Shown here: positions 7,220 to 14,769 of the stretch, piece by piece
How the letters are laid out: each line of letters opens with the position of its first letter
How positions within the stretch are numbered: the stretch's first letter is position 1
NCBI GenBank assembly: GCA_032229885.1
Contig: JAVYAJ010000171.1
Coordinates: 1 to 16,976 of the forward strand
Origin: Anammoximicrobium sp032229885
Lineage (GTDB): Bacteria > Planctomycetota > Planctomycetia > Pirellulales > Pirellulaceae
Reading direction: 5' to 3'
Length of the DNA stretch: 16,976 nt
Translations under genes and position numbers: made by a program
The notes under the pieces: generated by a model
Told to the model about the DNA's origin: nothing
Seen by the model: only the letters and a program-made list of their open reading frames with translations
Database searches by the model: none

Positions 7220-9829
7220 TCACTCGTGCGGTCCCGCGTCGTCGCGGTGCGAAACTACGGCGTACGCTCCGGTGTTCGCATCCCACGCCAGCGTGCGATC
7301 GCCGATCTGGAACGTCCAGCCGTGCGAATCGCTTCGTGCGGTGATCCGCGTAGGCTTCGAGTCGGTCGGGCTCCACGACAGGGCGACCGCATTGCGCCAT
7401 TCGGTCCGTCGAGTGCTCAGGCGGATCGTGAACAACTCGCCGCCGCTGCGTCCCTGCCGCCCGGGCAGGGGCAGCCGTTCCGCGGTCGCCCGGACGCCGT
7501 CGGTCGTCAGCAGTTCAAGCCGCAGCGCGGCATGCTCGCCTTGACTTACGAACGCGCTGCCCGTTTGTTCGCTGGGATCTTCGGGATGGAAGCGAAGCTC
7601 CAGAGGCAATTCGCGTTCGACGGCGATGTCGTCGAGCACGATCAGCGCGGCGGGTTTTACGAACAGCAGCGTCCGGACGAAGCGTTTCAAGCCCAGCTCG
7701 GGCGGATACGCGGCCGTGGCGTCGCCAACGATCTGGTCGAACTCCGGCGTCGACACGGCCCGCAGCACGCGCGGCTGGGCGGGCTGTTTGAGCGCCGCCC
7801 GGCCGTCGAACCACTCGCGACCTTCGCCCACCTGGCCGCGATCGTCGACCAGCAGCGTGTTGTGCAGGTGGGTCCATTTCGGGCGATAACCATCGTCGCG
7901 GATCAGCCACTGGCCCGCCCCGAACAGGACAAAGTGGTTGACGTCGGGATGCACGTGGCCTCCTCCGGGATCATACGTGAACTTGGCTGTCGCCTCGTGA
8001 CCGAGAAACGGTCCGCACTTGAAAACCAGCAGCGACTCGTCCCCGTCCCATCCCGTGCGGGCCGCGACGATCCCCAGATCCGTAAAATGGCGCGCGGTCG
8101 GCTGATCGGCGGGCGCGCGGGGCGTCACGGAAGGATCCAGCCAAAGCAGATTCAGCCACGACGCGCCGGACGCGGTCACGCCGGCGTCGTCCGTCTGATC
8201 CGCGAGCCACTGGGCGTATCCGTCACGATACTGCCCGGCCAGGCGGCGCAGCAGATAATCCGGCCCGTACCAATGGCCACGCGGGCAGTCGGCGATGTCG
8301 ACGATACAGTTGCCCCGTGTCCACGCGCGACGCGGCAGCGACAAGTACTGGGCATAGCTGGCCGTGTTCCGCCACCAGGGGTGGTCGTATAGGTCCACGT
8401 CCAAATTCGCGCGAGCCAGCTCCATGAACTTCAGCAGATACTCGACGCCGTATTCCCAGTAGCCGACGCCTTCGTGGCTGGCGCCGTCCGGCCCCAACGC
8501 GTCGAGCGACCGTCGAAATTTATCCAACGGCAATCCGATCCAGCACAGGCCGTCGTCGACCTCGTCGAACAGGGCCAGCCCGGCGGCGGCCATGCCACAC
8601 GTGTTGACCCATAGATGGTTCTGCATGTACGACCGATGCCACCAGGCCCGACCCGTGGCGGCGGCCTCGAACATGGCCGACGTCCGTTGGACGAGCGTCC
8701 GGCGGATCTGCTCGGCCGCGGCGGGGCCCAGGTCGTTGTAACACCAATCGTAGACCAGGCTCAGCCCGTACAACTGATGCCCGGCCGCCAGATCCATCCC
8801 GTCGATGCGGCCCAGCCCCCAGGTCGGGTAGCCGCACGACGCGGCGGCCCAAGCGCGGACCGAGTCCAGATAGCGCGTGTCGTCGGTCAGTCGGTAGGCC
8901 ATGGCCAGCACGGGCAGCACGTTGCCGACGTCGCGCTGCCACAGTTGTTCGTCGCCGCTGAAGCTGTCGTGCTTGCGGTACGCGGGCGGGCCGCTGCGCA
9001 CCGCGCGGTCTGCCTGGTCGCGGACTTTGCTCCACACCCCCGCGTGCGTGGTCTTGATCGCTTGCCGAAGTTCTGCGATCCGTGCGTCGGTCAGATACAA
9101 CCGAGGGTGGATGCCCCGCGCGTTTTCCAGGCTCGGCGGAACCGGGTCCAGGCGGTAGGTATCGAAAATGCTGAAGCGAGCGATGCTCTCGAGCCGCACG
9201 TCGGCCACCCATACGTCGATTTCGCTCGGCCCGTCCGTTCCTTTCTCGACGGCCAGCCAGGCGGCGCCCGTCTCGCGCGGCGCCCGGAACTCGGCGACCA
9301 CCCGCTGCCATGTTCCCAGGCGTCTCGTGTCGTAATGTTCGGTATGGCTCTGGCCCAACATGCGGCCACCCTCGGCGGACGTGAACTCGCATTTGAGGAA
9401 CGGCGCCGGCGTCTCGGCGCCGAGCGCGTCGACCCGCAGCCAGACCGACAATCGGTACAGCTTGTCGGGCGCCATCGGCCGCGGGCGCGTGGCGGCATAG
9501 TTCCAACCGTCGGACATCCGGCCGGCGACGTGGATCGCTGCCATAGCCTTGCCCTCCGGACCCGGGGTATGCTCGCCGGTCACCGTCACGCTGGCGGCTC
9601 GCGGCCGCCACGTGAATCCGCCGCTGTCGACCACTTCGGAGGACGCCGACTTGGACACCGGTTCTGCCCCAGTGGCGCACCGCTGGGGCGCACCCGGGCA
9701 CGCCCACACGCCAATCCAGAGGCAGACCCACGGATAGACGCGACGAACACGCCGCGGGATCCTACGTCCGCCGATACGTCCGACGCCAGTCGTCGCCGGC
9801 CCCGATGATGGTGTACGACTCGTTGACAC
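7220..9829 (-). CDS. Secreted heparinase II/III-like polysaccharide lyase
   Basis: The product has 869 residues. An Arg-rich N-terminus leads to a short hydrophobic export signal (about 31-47). Residues about 65-215 resemble a carbohydrate-binding beta-sandwich (SDGWNYAATRPRPM, GTWQRVVAEFRAP). From HPRLYLTDARIAELRQAI (241-258) it follows the heparinase II/III and DUF4962 pattern: an alpha/alpha toroid with QNHLWVNT (403-410) and EGVGYWEYG (453-461), then the beta-sheet domain with GHVHPDVNHF (624-633), IRDDGY (643-648) and HNTLLVDD (656-663). By analogy with heparinase II, Asn404/His405, Tyr457 and His625 are candidate catalytic residues, and His627, Asp645 and His656 candidate zinc ligands. 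Such lyases cleave uronate-containing polysaccharides by beta-elimination; the substrate cannot be named. The start is GTG9829, with AAGGGA 10 bases upstream. It follows the DUF5703/GH95-like gene by 269 bases. All motifs appear intact. Confidence 0.87.
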   Translation of the reverse strand: MSTSRTPSSGPATTGVGRIGGRRIPRRVRRVYPWVCLWIGVWACPGAPQRCATGAEPVSKSASSEVVDSGGFTWRPRAASVTVTGEHTPGPEGKAMAAIHVAGRMSDGWNYAATRPRPMAPDKLYRLSVWLRVDALGAETPAPFLKCEFTSAEGGRMLGQSHTEHYDTRRLGTWQRVVAEFRAPRETGAAWLAVEKGTDGPSEIDVWVADVRLESIARFSIFDTYRLDPVPPSLENARGIHPRLYLTDARIAELRQAIKTTHAGVWSKVRDQADRAVRSGPPAYRKHDSFSGDEQLWQRDVGNVLPVLAMAYRLTDDTRYLDSVRAWAAASCGYPTWGLGRIDGMDLAAGHQLYGLSLVYDWCYNDLGPAAAEQIRRTLVQRTSAMFEAAATGRAWWHRSYMQNHLWVNTCGMAAAGLALFDEVDDGLCWIGLPLDKFRRSLDALGPDGASHEGVGYWEYGVEYLLKFMELARANLDVDLYDHPWWRNTASYAQYLSLPRRAWTRGNCIVDIADCPRGHWYGPDYLLRRLAGQYRDGYAQWLADQTDDAGVTASGASWLNLLWLDPSVTPRAPADQPTARHFTDLGIVAARTGWDGDESLLVFKCGPFLGHEATAKFTYDPGGGHVHPDVNHFVLFGAGQWLIRDDGYRPKWTHLHNTLLVDDRGQVGEGREWFDGRAALKQPAQPRVLRAVSTPEFDQIVGDATAAYPPELGLKRFVRTLLFVKPAALIVLDDIAVERELPLELRFHPEDPSEQTGSAFVSQGEHAALRLELLTTDGVRATAERLPLPGRQGRSGGELFTIRLSTRRTEWRNAVALSWSPTDSKPTRITARSDSHGWTFQIGDRTLAWDANTGAYAVVSHRDDAGPHE

Positions 9830-9974
9830 GATCGTTTCATCCCTTGTCGTCTTGGCGCCTCGTGTTCAGATCCGGCGCTTATGGCTCGGCACAGCGGCCC
9901 GTTCTGGTTCGAGTTGCACGCCACGCCAAGGCCCAAATAGGTCCAGGCAAACGCGCAACGAGAGATGCGTTCGG

Positions 9975-10101
9975 TTCTCGGCGTGTCTGCGTGAGTGTCT
10001 CCGATTGCCGAAGCGCCCCTGACCTCAAAAAGTCGTCTCGGACCGCGCGTCGAAGTACAACTCTCGCGCGCCGGTCATGTTTTTGTGTTTTTCGTGGTTC
10101 A
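9975..10101. repeat. Dispersed-repeat-like intergenic sequence
   Basis: Two phrases bracket this gap sequence: CGTGTCTGCGTGAG at 9982-9995 and GTGTTTTTCGTGGTTCA at 10085-10101. On the minus strand the second reads TGAACCACGAAAAACAC and begins exactly at the stop codon of the DUF5703/GH95-like gene. I know closely similar phrases (ACCACGAAAAACACGAA, CTCTGCGTCTCTGCGTGAG) as recurrent intergenic sequence in many planctomycete, verrucomicrobial and other genomes, often at gene ends. Only a genome search can show whether it is repeated here. It explains about half of the 269-base gap upstream of the lyase gene; I saw nothing else in the remainder. Confidence 0.4.
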
Positions 10102-13100
10102 GCCCTCCGCCGGCGCGTCAAACGGTTCACACACCTCCACTGGACGCTGGCGGTCCGATGAAACGTGCAACTTCACGAGCTTGCCGTCCCGGACTTGGCC
10201 CTCGACCGTCGTTCGGTGCGCGGCGTGCAGTCGGAACGAAACATTCCAATGTGGAGGCCATGCTGGCAGGATATGCAACCGCTCGCCGTCGTCCTGGACC
10301 AACATATATTGGAGCGTCGTCAGGATGTTGTTGCCGTGATCCTGGTCCGGAATCCAGTCGAAGTTCGGTCCCCACATGGCCGGGAAACGATATTTGCGGT
10401 TGATCTGTGCCGAGCGGGACGCGACCAGTCGGGCCGCCTCGTCGCCCAGCCCAAGGCAGGCGGCTTGGATGCTGTCCTGGCACCAGCCGCGGTTATGCCG
10501 TTGTCCCCGCGCCCGGTAGGTTGCCCGCGCCAAGTCGATCTCGGGACGCCCCACGCCGTACAGCCGGAACGGAAAGACGGCGTACAGTTCCGGGTTCTCG
10601 GAGTTTCTTTTGTTGGAAAACACTTCTGCCGGCAATACCACCCGTCGGTCGCCCGTCGCCGCGATCGGGATCTCCGGCAGCTCGTCCAGCAGACGCTTCC
10701 AACGGGCCCGTTGCGATGCGCGCGCGACGTCGGGGGGCAGCGCCAACAAGCGCGGCAACACGAAATGCAAGCCAGCGACATCCGGCAACGGGTTGACCGC
10801 AGTCTGCCAGGTCTCGAGCGACTGGGCTGGTTCCATGCGGAGCTTGCCAGCGGCATCGCGCTGCGGCCAATAGCGATCGAAAAATGCCAGCAGTGGATCG
10901 GCCAGCGGCACGAGGGTGTCGCGGGCAAACGCCGTGTCGCACGTAAAGTCATAGCGGTCGAGGAGGACGGCGATCAGCTCGAGACCGCCGTTCCAATGGC
11001 GGCGGATGTACGTGTTCGCCGGCTCGGGCGCCGTGTTGTTCCATCCATAGTCTCCGTTGTTCGGCAATCCCCACCAGTACATGGTCTCCGGAAACTGGGC
11101 CGCATCTGGAAAACCATAATATGCCTCGATGCGAGCCTTGCTCAGCGCGAGCCCGCGCTGGTACATGCGGAACCAGGGAACCAGCATCTCGAAGTCGCCG
11201 GCCGCCAGCATCGGCCAGTACGCCAGCCGCGTATTCTGAAACCAATAATTGCTGCCCCAGCGGCGCCAATCCGGATCGCCATCGGCCGTCTCGTGCGATG
11301 CGCTGGGATCGGCTTCGACGGTGAAGATCGAGCCGTTGAATTTGATCGGCGCTCCGCCGCGACCTGCACAGGCGTTCATAAACCGCTGGTAGACGTATCC
11401 GCGCGTGACCGTCTGGCCCGCCGACGCGACGCCTTCTTCGCCGATCAGTTGGCCGTTCAAATAGATCCGGCGCACGCCGTCGGACGCGTCTGCTGTCGCC
11501 GCGACGTGTTGCCACTGGTCCGGCTTCAGACAGTCGCGGCAGGTCATCGTGTGCTCGCCCACGATCCAGCGCAACGACAGGCCGGGATAGGCGTCGAACA
11601 CCAGCCCATCGGAACGGCCGGCCGTACATTTGTCGAGGATCCGCCCCGCCTCGCCGGCCGCTGGTTTGATCCATGCCGCAACCGTGCAATCGCCGGCCAG
11701 TTCGTCGGGACGCAGCACGGGCGCCGAGCCTTGCTGTGCGTCGCGCTCGTCGCCGTGCGGCTCGGCCGCGAGCTGTGCTATCTGTGCGGCGGACAGCGCG
11801 CGACCCAGCACGCGAGGCTGGGCGATCTGGCCCCGAAAACGGCTGCCGCCGTCCGACGCCACGCCGACGCGCCACGGGTGAGCATTGACCGGCAGGGTCG
11901 AAGGCAAGTTGCCCTGCACGAAGACCCAGCTTCGGTTCCAGAAACTGCGCCACCACGCTTGATGGGCATCGCGCGCGGCCTGGTATGCCCGCGCCGCATC
12001 GGCCGAGGCAGTTTCGGACCCAGCGGCGGCCGACGCTGCGCCGGGCGATGCTGCGCCGGGCGATGCTGCGCCGGGCGACGTGTGCGCGCCGGGCGTCTTC
12101 GCAGCCGGCTTCTTCGCATCCGGCTTCTCGGCGTCCGACAGGCCGTCGCCCGCCCGGTCGCCGCTCGCCTGAGATATCCGTTCCAACGCGGCGAGCCATG
12201 CGTGGGGCGTGTCGGTCTGCGCCGACAGCACAACCAGCGCGAGCTCGTGTCGCCGCGCCGCCTCGCGCGATTTGATCGCCAGCGCGCCGTCCTGTATAAA
12301 GCCCGGCCCTGCCAGGCGAGCGCCAAAGGTTAGATTCAACAGTGGATCGGGAAAGCGGTCCTGCAACATCTCCAAGTGCTGGACTTGCAGGCACAATGGG
12401 TAGATGGACCGCGTGTTGCGATGATACCAGGTGACGCACGGTGCAGCGGACTCGACCACGGTGTCCGCCAGCACCACGGTCGACCGATCGCTCAATCCGC
12501 TGCCCGAGTGGCCATCGTCGTCTTTGCCGAACGGGCGTTCGCGTCGCCGCCACAATTCGATCTCGGCGCGACAGCCCACGGGCGTCGGGGCCAGCGCTTC
12601 GAGTCGCACGATCGGCCGGTTTGCGTCCACCCACAGCTCGAGCCGCAGCCCCGCGGCGACGATTTCGATCAACCCTTCGCGCAGCTTCAGCTCTTGGCGA
12701 AAAGCCTGTTCGACCGCCAGCGGTGGATCGAACGTGAGCCGTACCCGGCCGACCTTGCATAACCGGCCGTTTTCGTCCCAGGCGTCCGTCTTGCTGACAT
12801 AGAATACGACGTCGCCCATCGGCTCGACCCAGACATTGGCGCCGATATCGCCATTGCCGATGGGCATCGACCCGTGTGCGTCGGCGCTGGGCGAATTCCA
12901 CACCGCGTTGTATCGGGGCAACTCGGACGCAACGACGTCCGCCTCGGCTGCAACGACGCCCACCTCAGGCTCGGCGGGCAGAGCCGCTGCTAAATCGGCG
13001 CAGGACAGGCCCAGCCAGATCAACGCACTCCCCAACAGCATCGCACGGCCGATACGACTCCCCCGCCGAACATGTGATCGGCCCGCATCGGATCGCACGG

Positions 13101-13146
13101 CCTGGGATCGCCCAACACAAGCTCCTGTTGCACAGGGATACGTCAT
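10099..13146 (-). CDS. Secreted DUF5703/GH95-like protein with inserted LamG module
   Basis: The product has 1015 residues from ATG13146 (a GTG at 13158 would add four). A basic N-region and hydrophobic core (about 36-56) form an export signal. The DUF5703 beta-domain begins YNAVWNSPSADAHGSMPIGN (79-98) and runs to about 325. A low-complexity linker with pentapeptide repeats follows (about 335-385), then a helix ending WWRSFWNRSW (398-407), then a LamG-like insert (about 420-575). The alpha/alpha barrel resumes with FNGSIFT (603-609), YWFQNTRLAYWPM (634-646), ETMYWWGLPN (687-696) and GPNFDWIPDQDHGNN (926-940). This layout is GH95-like (alpha-L-fucosidase superfamily), but DUF5703 proteins have no settled substrate. 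It acts outside the cytoplasm with the adjacent lyase. The stop codon begins a repeat-like sequence. A start at ATG13041, directly before the hydrophobic core, is also possible. Confidence 0.87.
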   Translation of the reverse strand: MTYPCATGACVGRSQAVRSDAGRSHVRRGSRIGRAMLLGSALIWLGLSCADLAAALPAEPEVGVVAAEADVVASELPRYNAVWNSPSADAHGSMPIGNGDIGANVWVEPMGDVVFYVSKTDAWDENGRLCKVGRVRLTFDPPLAVEQAFRQELKLREGLIEIVAAGLRLELWVDANRPIVRLEALAPTPVGCRAEIELWRRRERPFGKDDDGHSGSGLSDRSTVVLADTVVESAAPCVTWYHRNTRSIYPLCLQVQHLEMLQDRFPDPLLNLTFGARLAGPGFIQDGALAIKSREAARRHELALVVLSAQTDTPHAWLAALERISQASGDRAGDGLSDAEKPDAKKPAAKTPGAHTSPGAASPGAASPGAASAAAGSETASADAARAYQAARDAHQAWWRSFWNRSWVFVQGNLPSTLPVNAHPWRVGVASDGGSRFRGQIAQPRVLGRALSAAQIAQLAAEPHGDERDAQQGSAPVLRPDELAGDCTVAAWIKPAAGEAGRILDKCTAGRSDGLVFDAYPGLSLRWIVGEHTMTCRDCLKPDQWQHVAATADASDGVRRIYLNGQLIGEEGVASAGQTVTRGYVYQRFMNACAGRGGAPIKFNGSIFTVEADPSASHETADGDPDWRRWGSNYWFQNTRLAYWPMLAAGDFEMLVPWFRMYQRGLALSKARIEAYYGFPDAAQFPETMYWWGLPNNGDYGWNNTAPEPANTYIRRHWNGGLELIAVLLDRYDFTCDTAFARDTLVPLADPLLAFFDRYWPQRDAAGKLRMEPAQSLETWQTAVNPLPDVAGLHFVLPRLLALPPDVARASQRARWKRLLDELPEIPIAATGDRRVVLPAEVFSNKRNSENPELYAVFPFRLYGVGRPEIDLARATYRARGQRHNRGWCQDSIQAACLGLGDEAARLVASRSAQINRKYRFPAMWGPNFDWIPDQDHGNNILTTLQYMLVQDDGERLHILPAWPPHWNVSFRLHAAHRTTVEGQVRDGKLVKLHVSSDRQRPVEVCEPFDAPAEG
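12035..12079. repeat. 15-base tandem repeat, three copies, inside the DUF5703/GH95-like gene
   Basis: The unit GCTGCGCCGGGCGAT occurs at 12035-12049, 12050-12064 and, with its last base changed, 12065-12079. On the coding strand it encodes repeated Ser-Pro-Gly-Ala-Ala pentapeptides in the linker. The near-perfect nucleotide identity points to recent slippage expansion. Confidence 0.9.
12091..12135. repeat. Second 15-base repeat array in the same linker
   Basis: Three diverged 15-base units on the minus strand encode the pentapeptides DAEKP, DAKKP and AAKTP. They lie immediately N-terminal to the Ser-Pro-Gly-Ala-Ala array. The pattern forms a charged, Lys/Pro-rich half of the flexible linker. 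Confidence 0.75.
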
Positions 13147-13232
13147 GCGAACGCTCACTTTCTCGCGGGCCCATCACCTCAGACGGGCGCAACGCAACAC
13201 GACGCGACCCGATCAGCGCCCCGCCAATTGAC

Positions 13233-13284
13233 GCCGGGCTACGTTTCGCCGCGAGTGGCACATCTGAAAACCGGTAGGCCCGGC
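13233..13284 (-). promoter_or_regulatory. Inverted repeat in the leader of the DUF5703/GH95-like gene
   Basis: GCCGGGCTAC (13233-13242) pairs with GTAGGCCCGGC (13274-13284) through 10 base pairs and one bulged base, with a 31-base loop. It lies between the candidate promoter and the start codon, so it would fold in the 5' leader. The rest of the 348-base gap 13159-13506 holds the promoter candidate, a hairpin after the transporter gene and no credible gene. Confidence 0.35.
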
Positions 13285-13323
13285 TCTGACTTGTGTGTGT
13301 TGATCCGAAACCACCACGTCCGA

Positions 13324-13352
13324 AATTTAACGGTCGCGCCTGACGCCGACAA
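13324..13352 (-). promoter_or_regulatory. Candidate sigma70-type promoter for the DUF5703/GH95-like gene
   Basis: On the minus strand TTGTCG (13347-13352) and TAAATT (13324-13329) are separated by exactly 17 bases. Each hexamer matches four of six consensus positions, and TAAATT is the most AT-rich spot in the gap. Transcription would begin near 13317 and leave a leader of about 170 bases. Confidence 0.35.
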
Positions 13353-13475
13353 TCCGCGAGCCATCCGTCACCTGATCCAGTCGCAGTGCGTTTCTTCTCT
13401 GTCAATCCGTCATCGGTTCGCCCCGCAACTCGCCCGCCAAACGTGGTTGCCCTGCGAGGCACACTTGCACGGCCA

Positions 13476-13495
13476 TCGTTGCGGCTCGGCAACGA
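13476..13495 (-). terminator. Hairpin directly after the TDT transporter gene
   Basis: TCGTTGC (13476-13482) and GCAACGA (13489-13495) form a perfect 7-bp stem with a 6-base loop, starting 11 bases after the transporter stop codon on the minus strand. No U-run follows, so it is a candidate for a non-canonical terminator or 3' stabiliser. Confidence 0.35.
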
Positions 13496-13506
13496 ATCCG
13501 GCGCTG

Positions 13507-14610
13507 TCAGTCGGCCTTTGCGGTCGGCTGTTCGGCGATCAGCCATTCGAAGTGAACGCATGCGGCCTTGAGAAAACCGACGAAGGTGGTGATCCACGCC
13601 GCCAGGGCGATGTAGATGAAGTACCGCGGAATCACGTCCAGGAAGTGAATGTTCATGGCGTGCGCCATGCGAAACGTACAGGCCGTATACATCCCCAACG
13701 GAAACACGGCGCCCCAGTACAGAGGGTCGTACTTCATCGGGAATCTCTTATAGACGTGACGCCAGATCGCCAGGATGAACAGCATCGGGATCCACCACGT
13801 GCCCGTGACCCAATACCAGATCGTGAACCCCTTGATGAACGGAATCAAGGATTCCAGGAACGGCGCATGGACGGTGCCCGACAGCAACAGCGATCCGGAC
13901 AGCGTCGAGATGGCCATCGCCCCCATGTTGATCCAGTACGGCGGCGATAGATCGCCCGGGGCAAAGCGGAAGAACGTGTAACGGTAGAAGATCAACGAGA
14001 TCATCCAGATGTAAAGCATGCCTCCCCACAGCCACATGCACAGCGCCAGGAAGTTCATCTGCAGCTTGAAGGGCTGGGCCATGTGCGAGGCCAGCAACGC
14101 GCTCAACGCGGCGATCGACTGCGTCGCCACGACCGCCAGCAACCAGGCCCCGCTGATGCCTTGATCCAGCGACGGTTTATGTTCCTTTACGGTAAAGCCG
14201 GTGAAGATCGAGTAGTTCAACAACACCCAGAGAACCACGCCGATCACCCAGAAGACGAACGAGGCGGAATGGATGTCGTAGATGATGATGAACTGGCTGC
14301 CGAGAAGGCACGAGCCGGCCACGGTTGTAAAGAACCCCGGGCCTTTTTGATGGTCGATGACATCCTTGAACACTTCGCGAGGGTAGAACAGGATCCTGAG
14401 CAACGTCAGGATCGCCAAGGCGAAGTAGAGCCCCAGATTCAGTCCGAATAGGACGTGCGCCAACCAAGGGATCTCGAGCAGATGACAGGAGATCGAGATG
14501 ATGCCCGTCGACATCACCATCGCGAAATACGCCGGCGGCAGCGTCTTGATCAGCTCTTTCGCTCGTTCGAGAAAATGAATCCAGCGCGACGCAACGGCGG
14601 ACGTGCTCAT
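13507..14610 (-). CDS. TDT/SLAC1-family transporter (TehA- or dicarboxylate-transporter-like)
   Basis: The product has 367 residues of very hydrophobic sequence compatible with the ten membrane helices of the TDT/SLAC1 superfamily (TehA, Mae1, Ssu1, plant SLAC1). The first helix has the family signature LPPAYFAMVMSTGIISIS (24-41). Helix-breaking Gly/Ser/Pro residues recur along the later helices. Near the C-terminus YWGAVFPLGMYTACTFRMA matches the conserved penultimate helix. Members move anions such as malate, sulfite, nitrate or chloride, and some confer tellurite resistance when overexpressed; the substrate cannot be deduced here, so no gene symbol is given. ATG14610 was chosen because the protein-like sequence begins there; no Shine-Dalgarno sequence is visible, and the upstream in-frame extension to 14676 crosses a strong hairpin. 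It lies 159 bases downstream of the oxidoreductase gene. Confidence 0.87.
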   Translation of the reverse strand: MSTSAVASRWIHFLERAKELIKTLPPAYFAMVMSTGIISISCHLLEIPWLAHVLFGLNLGLYFALAILTLLRILFYPREVFKDVIDHQKGPGFFTTVAGSCLLGSQFIIIYDIHSASFVFWVIGVVLWVLLNYSIFTGFTVKEHKPSLDQGISGAWLLAVVATQSIAALSALLASHMAQPFKLQMNFLALCMWLWGGMLYIWMISLIFYRYTFFRFAPGDLSPPYWINMGAMAISTLSGSLLLSGTVHAPFLESLIPFIKGFTIWYWVTGTWWIPMLFILAIWRHVYKRFPMKYDPLYWGAVFPLGMYTACTFRMAHAMNIHFLDVIPRYFIYIALAAWITTFVGFLKAACVHFEWLIAEQPTAKAD

Positions 14611-14652
14611 GGTGGACGTCTTGTCATACGCAATAAGGCTGCATCCAGTCTT

Positions 14653-14708
14653 CCGCCCCGGGGGCGGCACAACCAATCACGCAAGGGCGCGGCCCGGCGT
14701 GCCGCGCC
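14653..14708 (-). terminator. Two GC-rich hairpins between the oxidoreductase and transporter genes
   Basis: GGCGCGGC (14686-14693) and GCCGCGCC (14701-14708) form a perfect 8-bp stem with a 7-base loop. A second structure, CCGCCCCGGGGGCGG (14653-14667), forms a 6-bp stem with a 3-base loop. Read on the minus strand they lie 62-117 bases after the oxidoreductase stop and before the transporter start. Neither has a U-run. They may weaken read-through or shape the transporter leader. Confidence 0.35.
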
Positions 14709-14769
14709 GCCAGAGCCGCCCAGCGGCCGCGGATCGTCGGGCCGTCGCCGAAACAATGCCGTCGCGTTG

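Noticed and set aside
7091..8392. Plus-strand frame of 433 codons opposite the heparinase-like gene
   Set aside because: It has no domain or motif and overlaps conserved heparinase II/III motifs on the other strand.
9586..9936. Alternative out-of-frame start ATG about 10 bases upstream of the lyase GTG, suggesting a frameshifted N-terminus
   Set aside because: The GTG frame already gives a hydrophobic export signal and continues without interruption into the enzyme. The alternative frame is Arg-rich.
10165..12333. Open plus-strand frame of 722 codons opposite the DUF5703/GH95-like gene
   Set aside because: It encodes low-complexity Arg/Gly/Gln-rich sequence with no recognisable domain, whereas the minus strand carries ordered DUF5703 and barrel motifs.
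10949..12901. Second long minus-strand frame of 650 codons overlapping the DUF5703/GH95-like gene
   Set aside because: It is an out-of-frame, Arg/Gly-rich shadow of the real gene.
12965..13597. Minus-strand frame of 210 codons spanning the gap before the DUF5703/GH95-like gene
   Set aside because: It overlaps the ends of both neighbouring genes, has Arg/Ser-rich sequence without motifs, and crosses the candidate hairpin and promoter.
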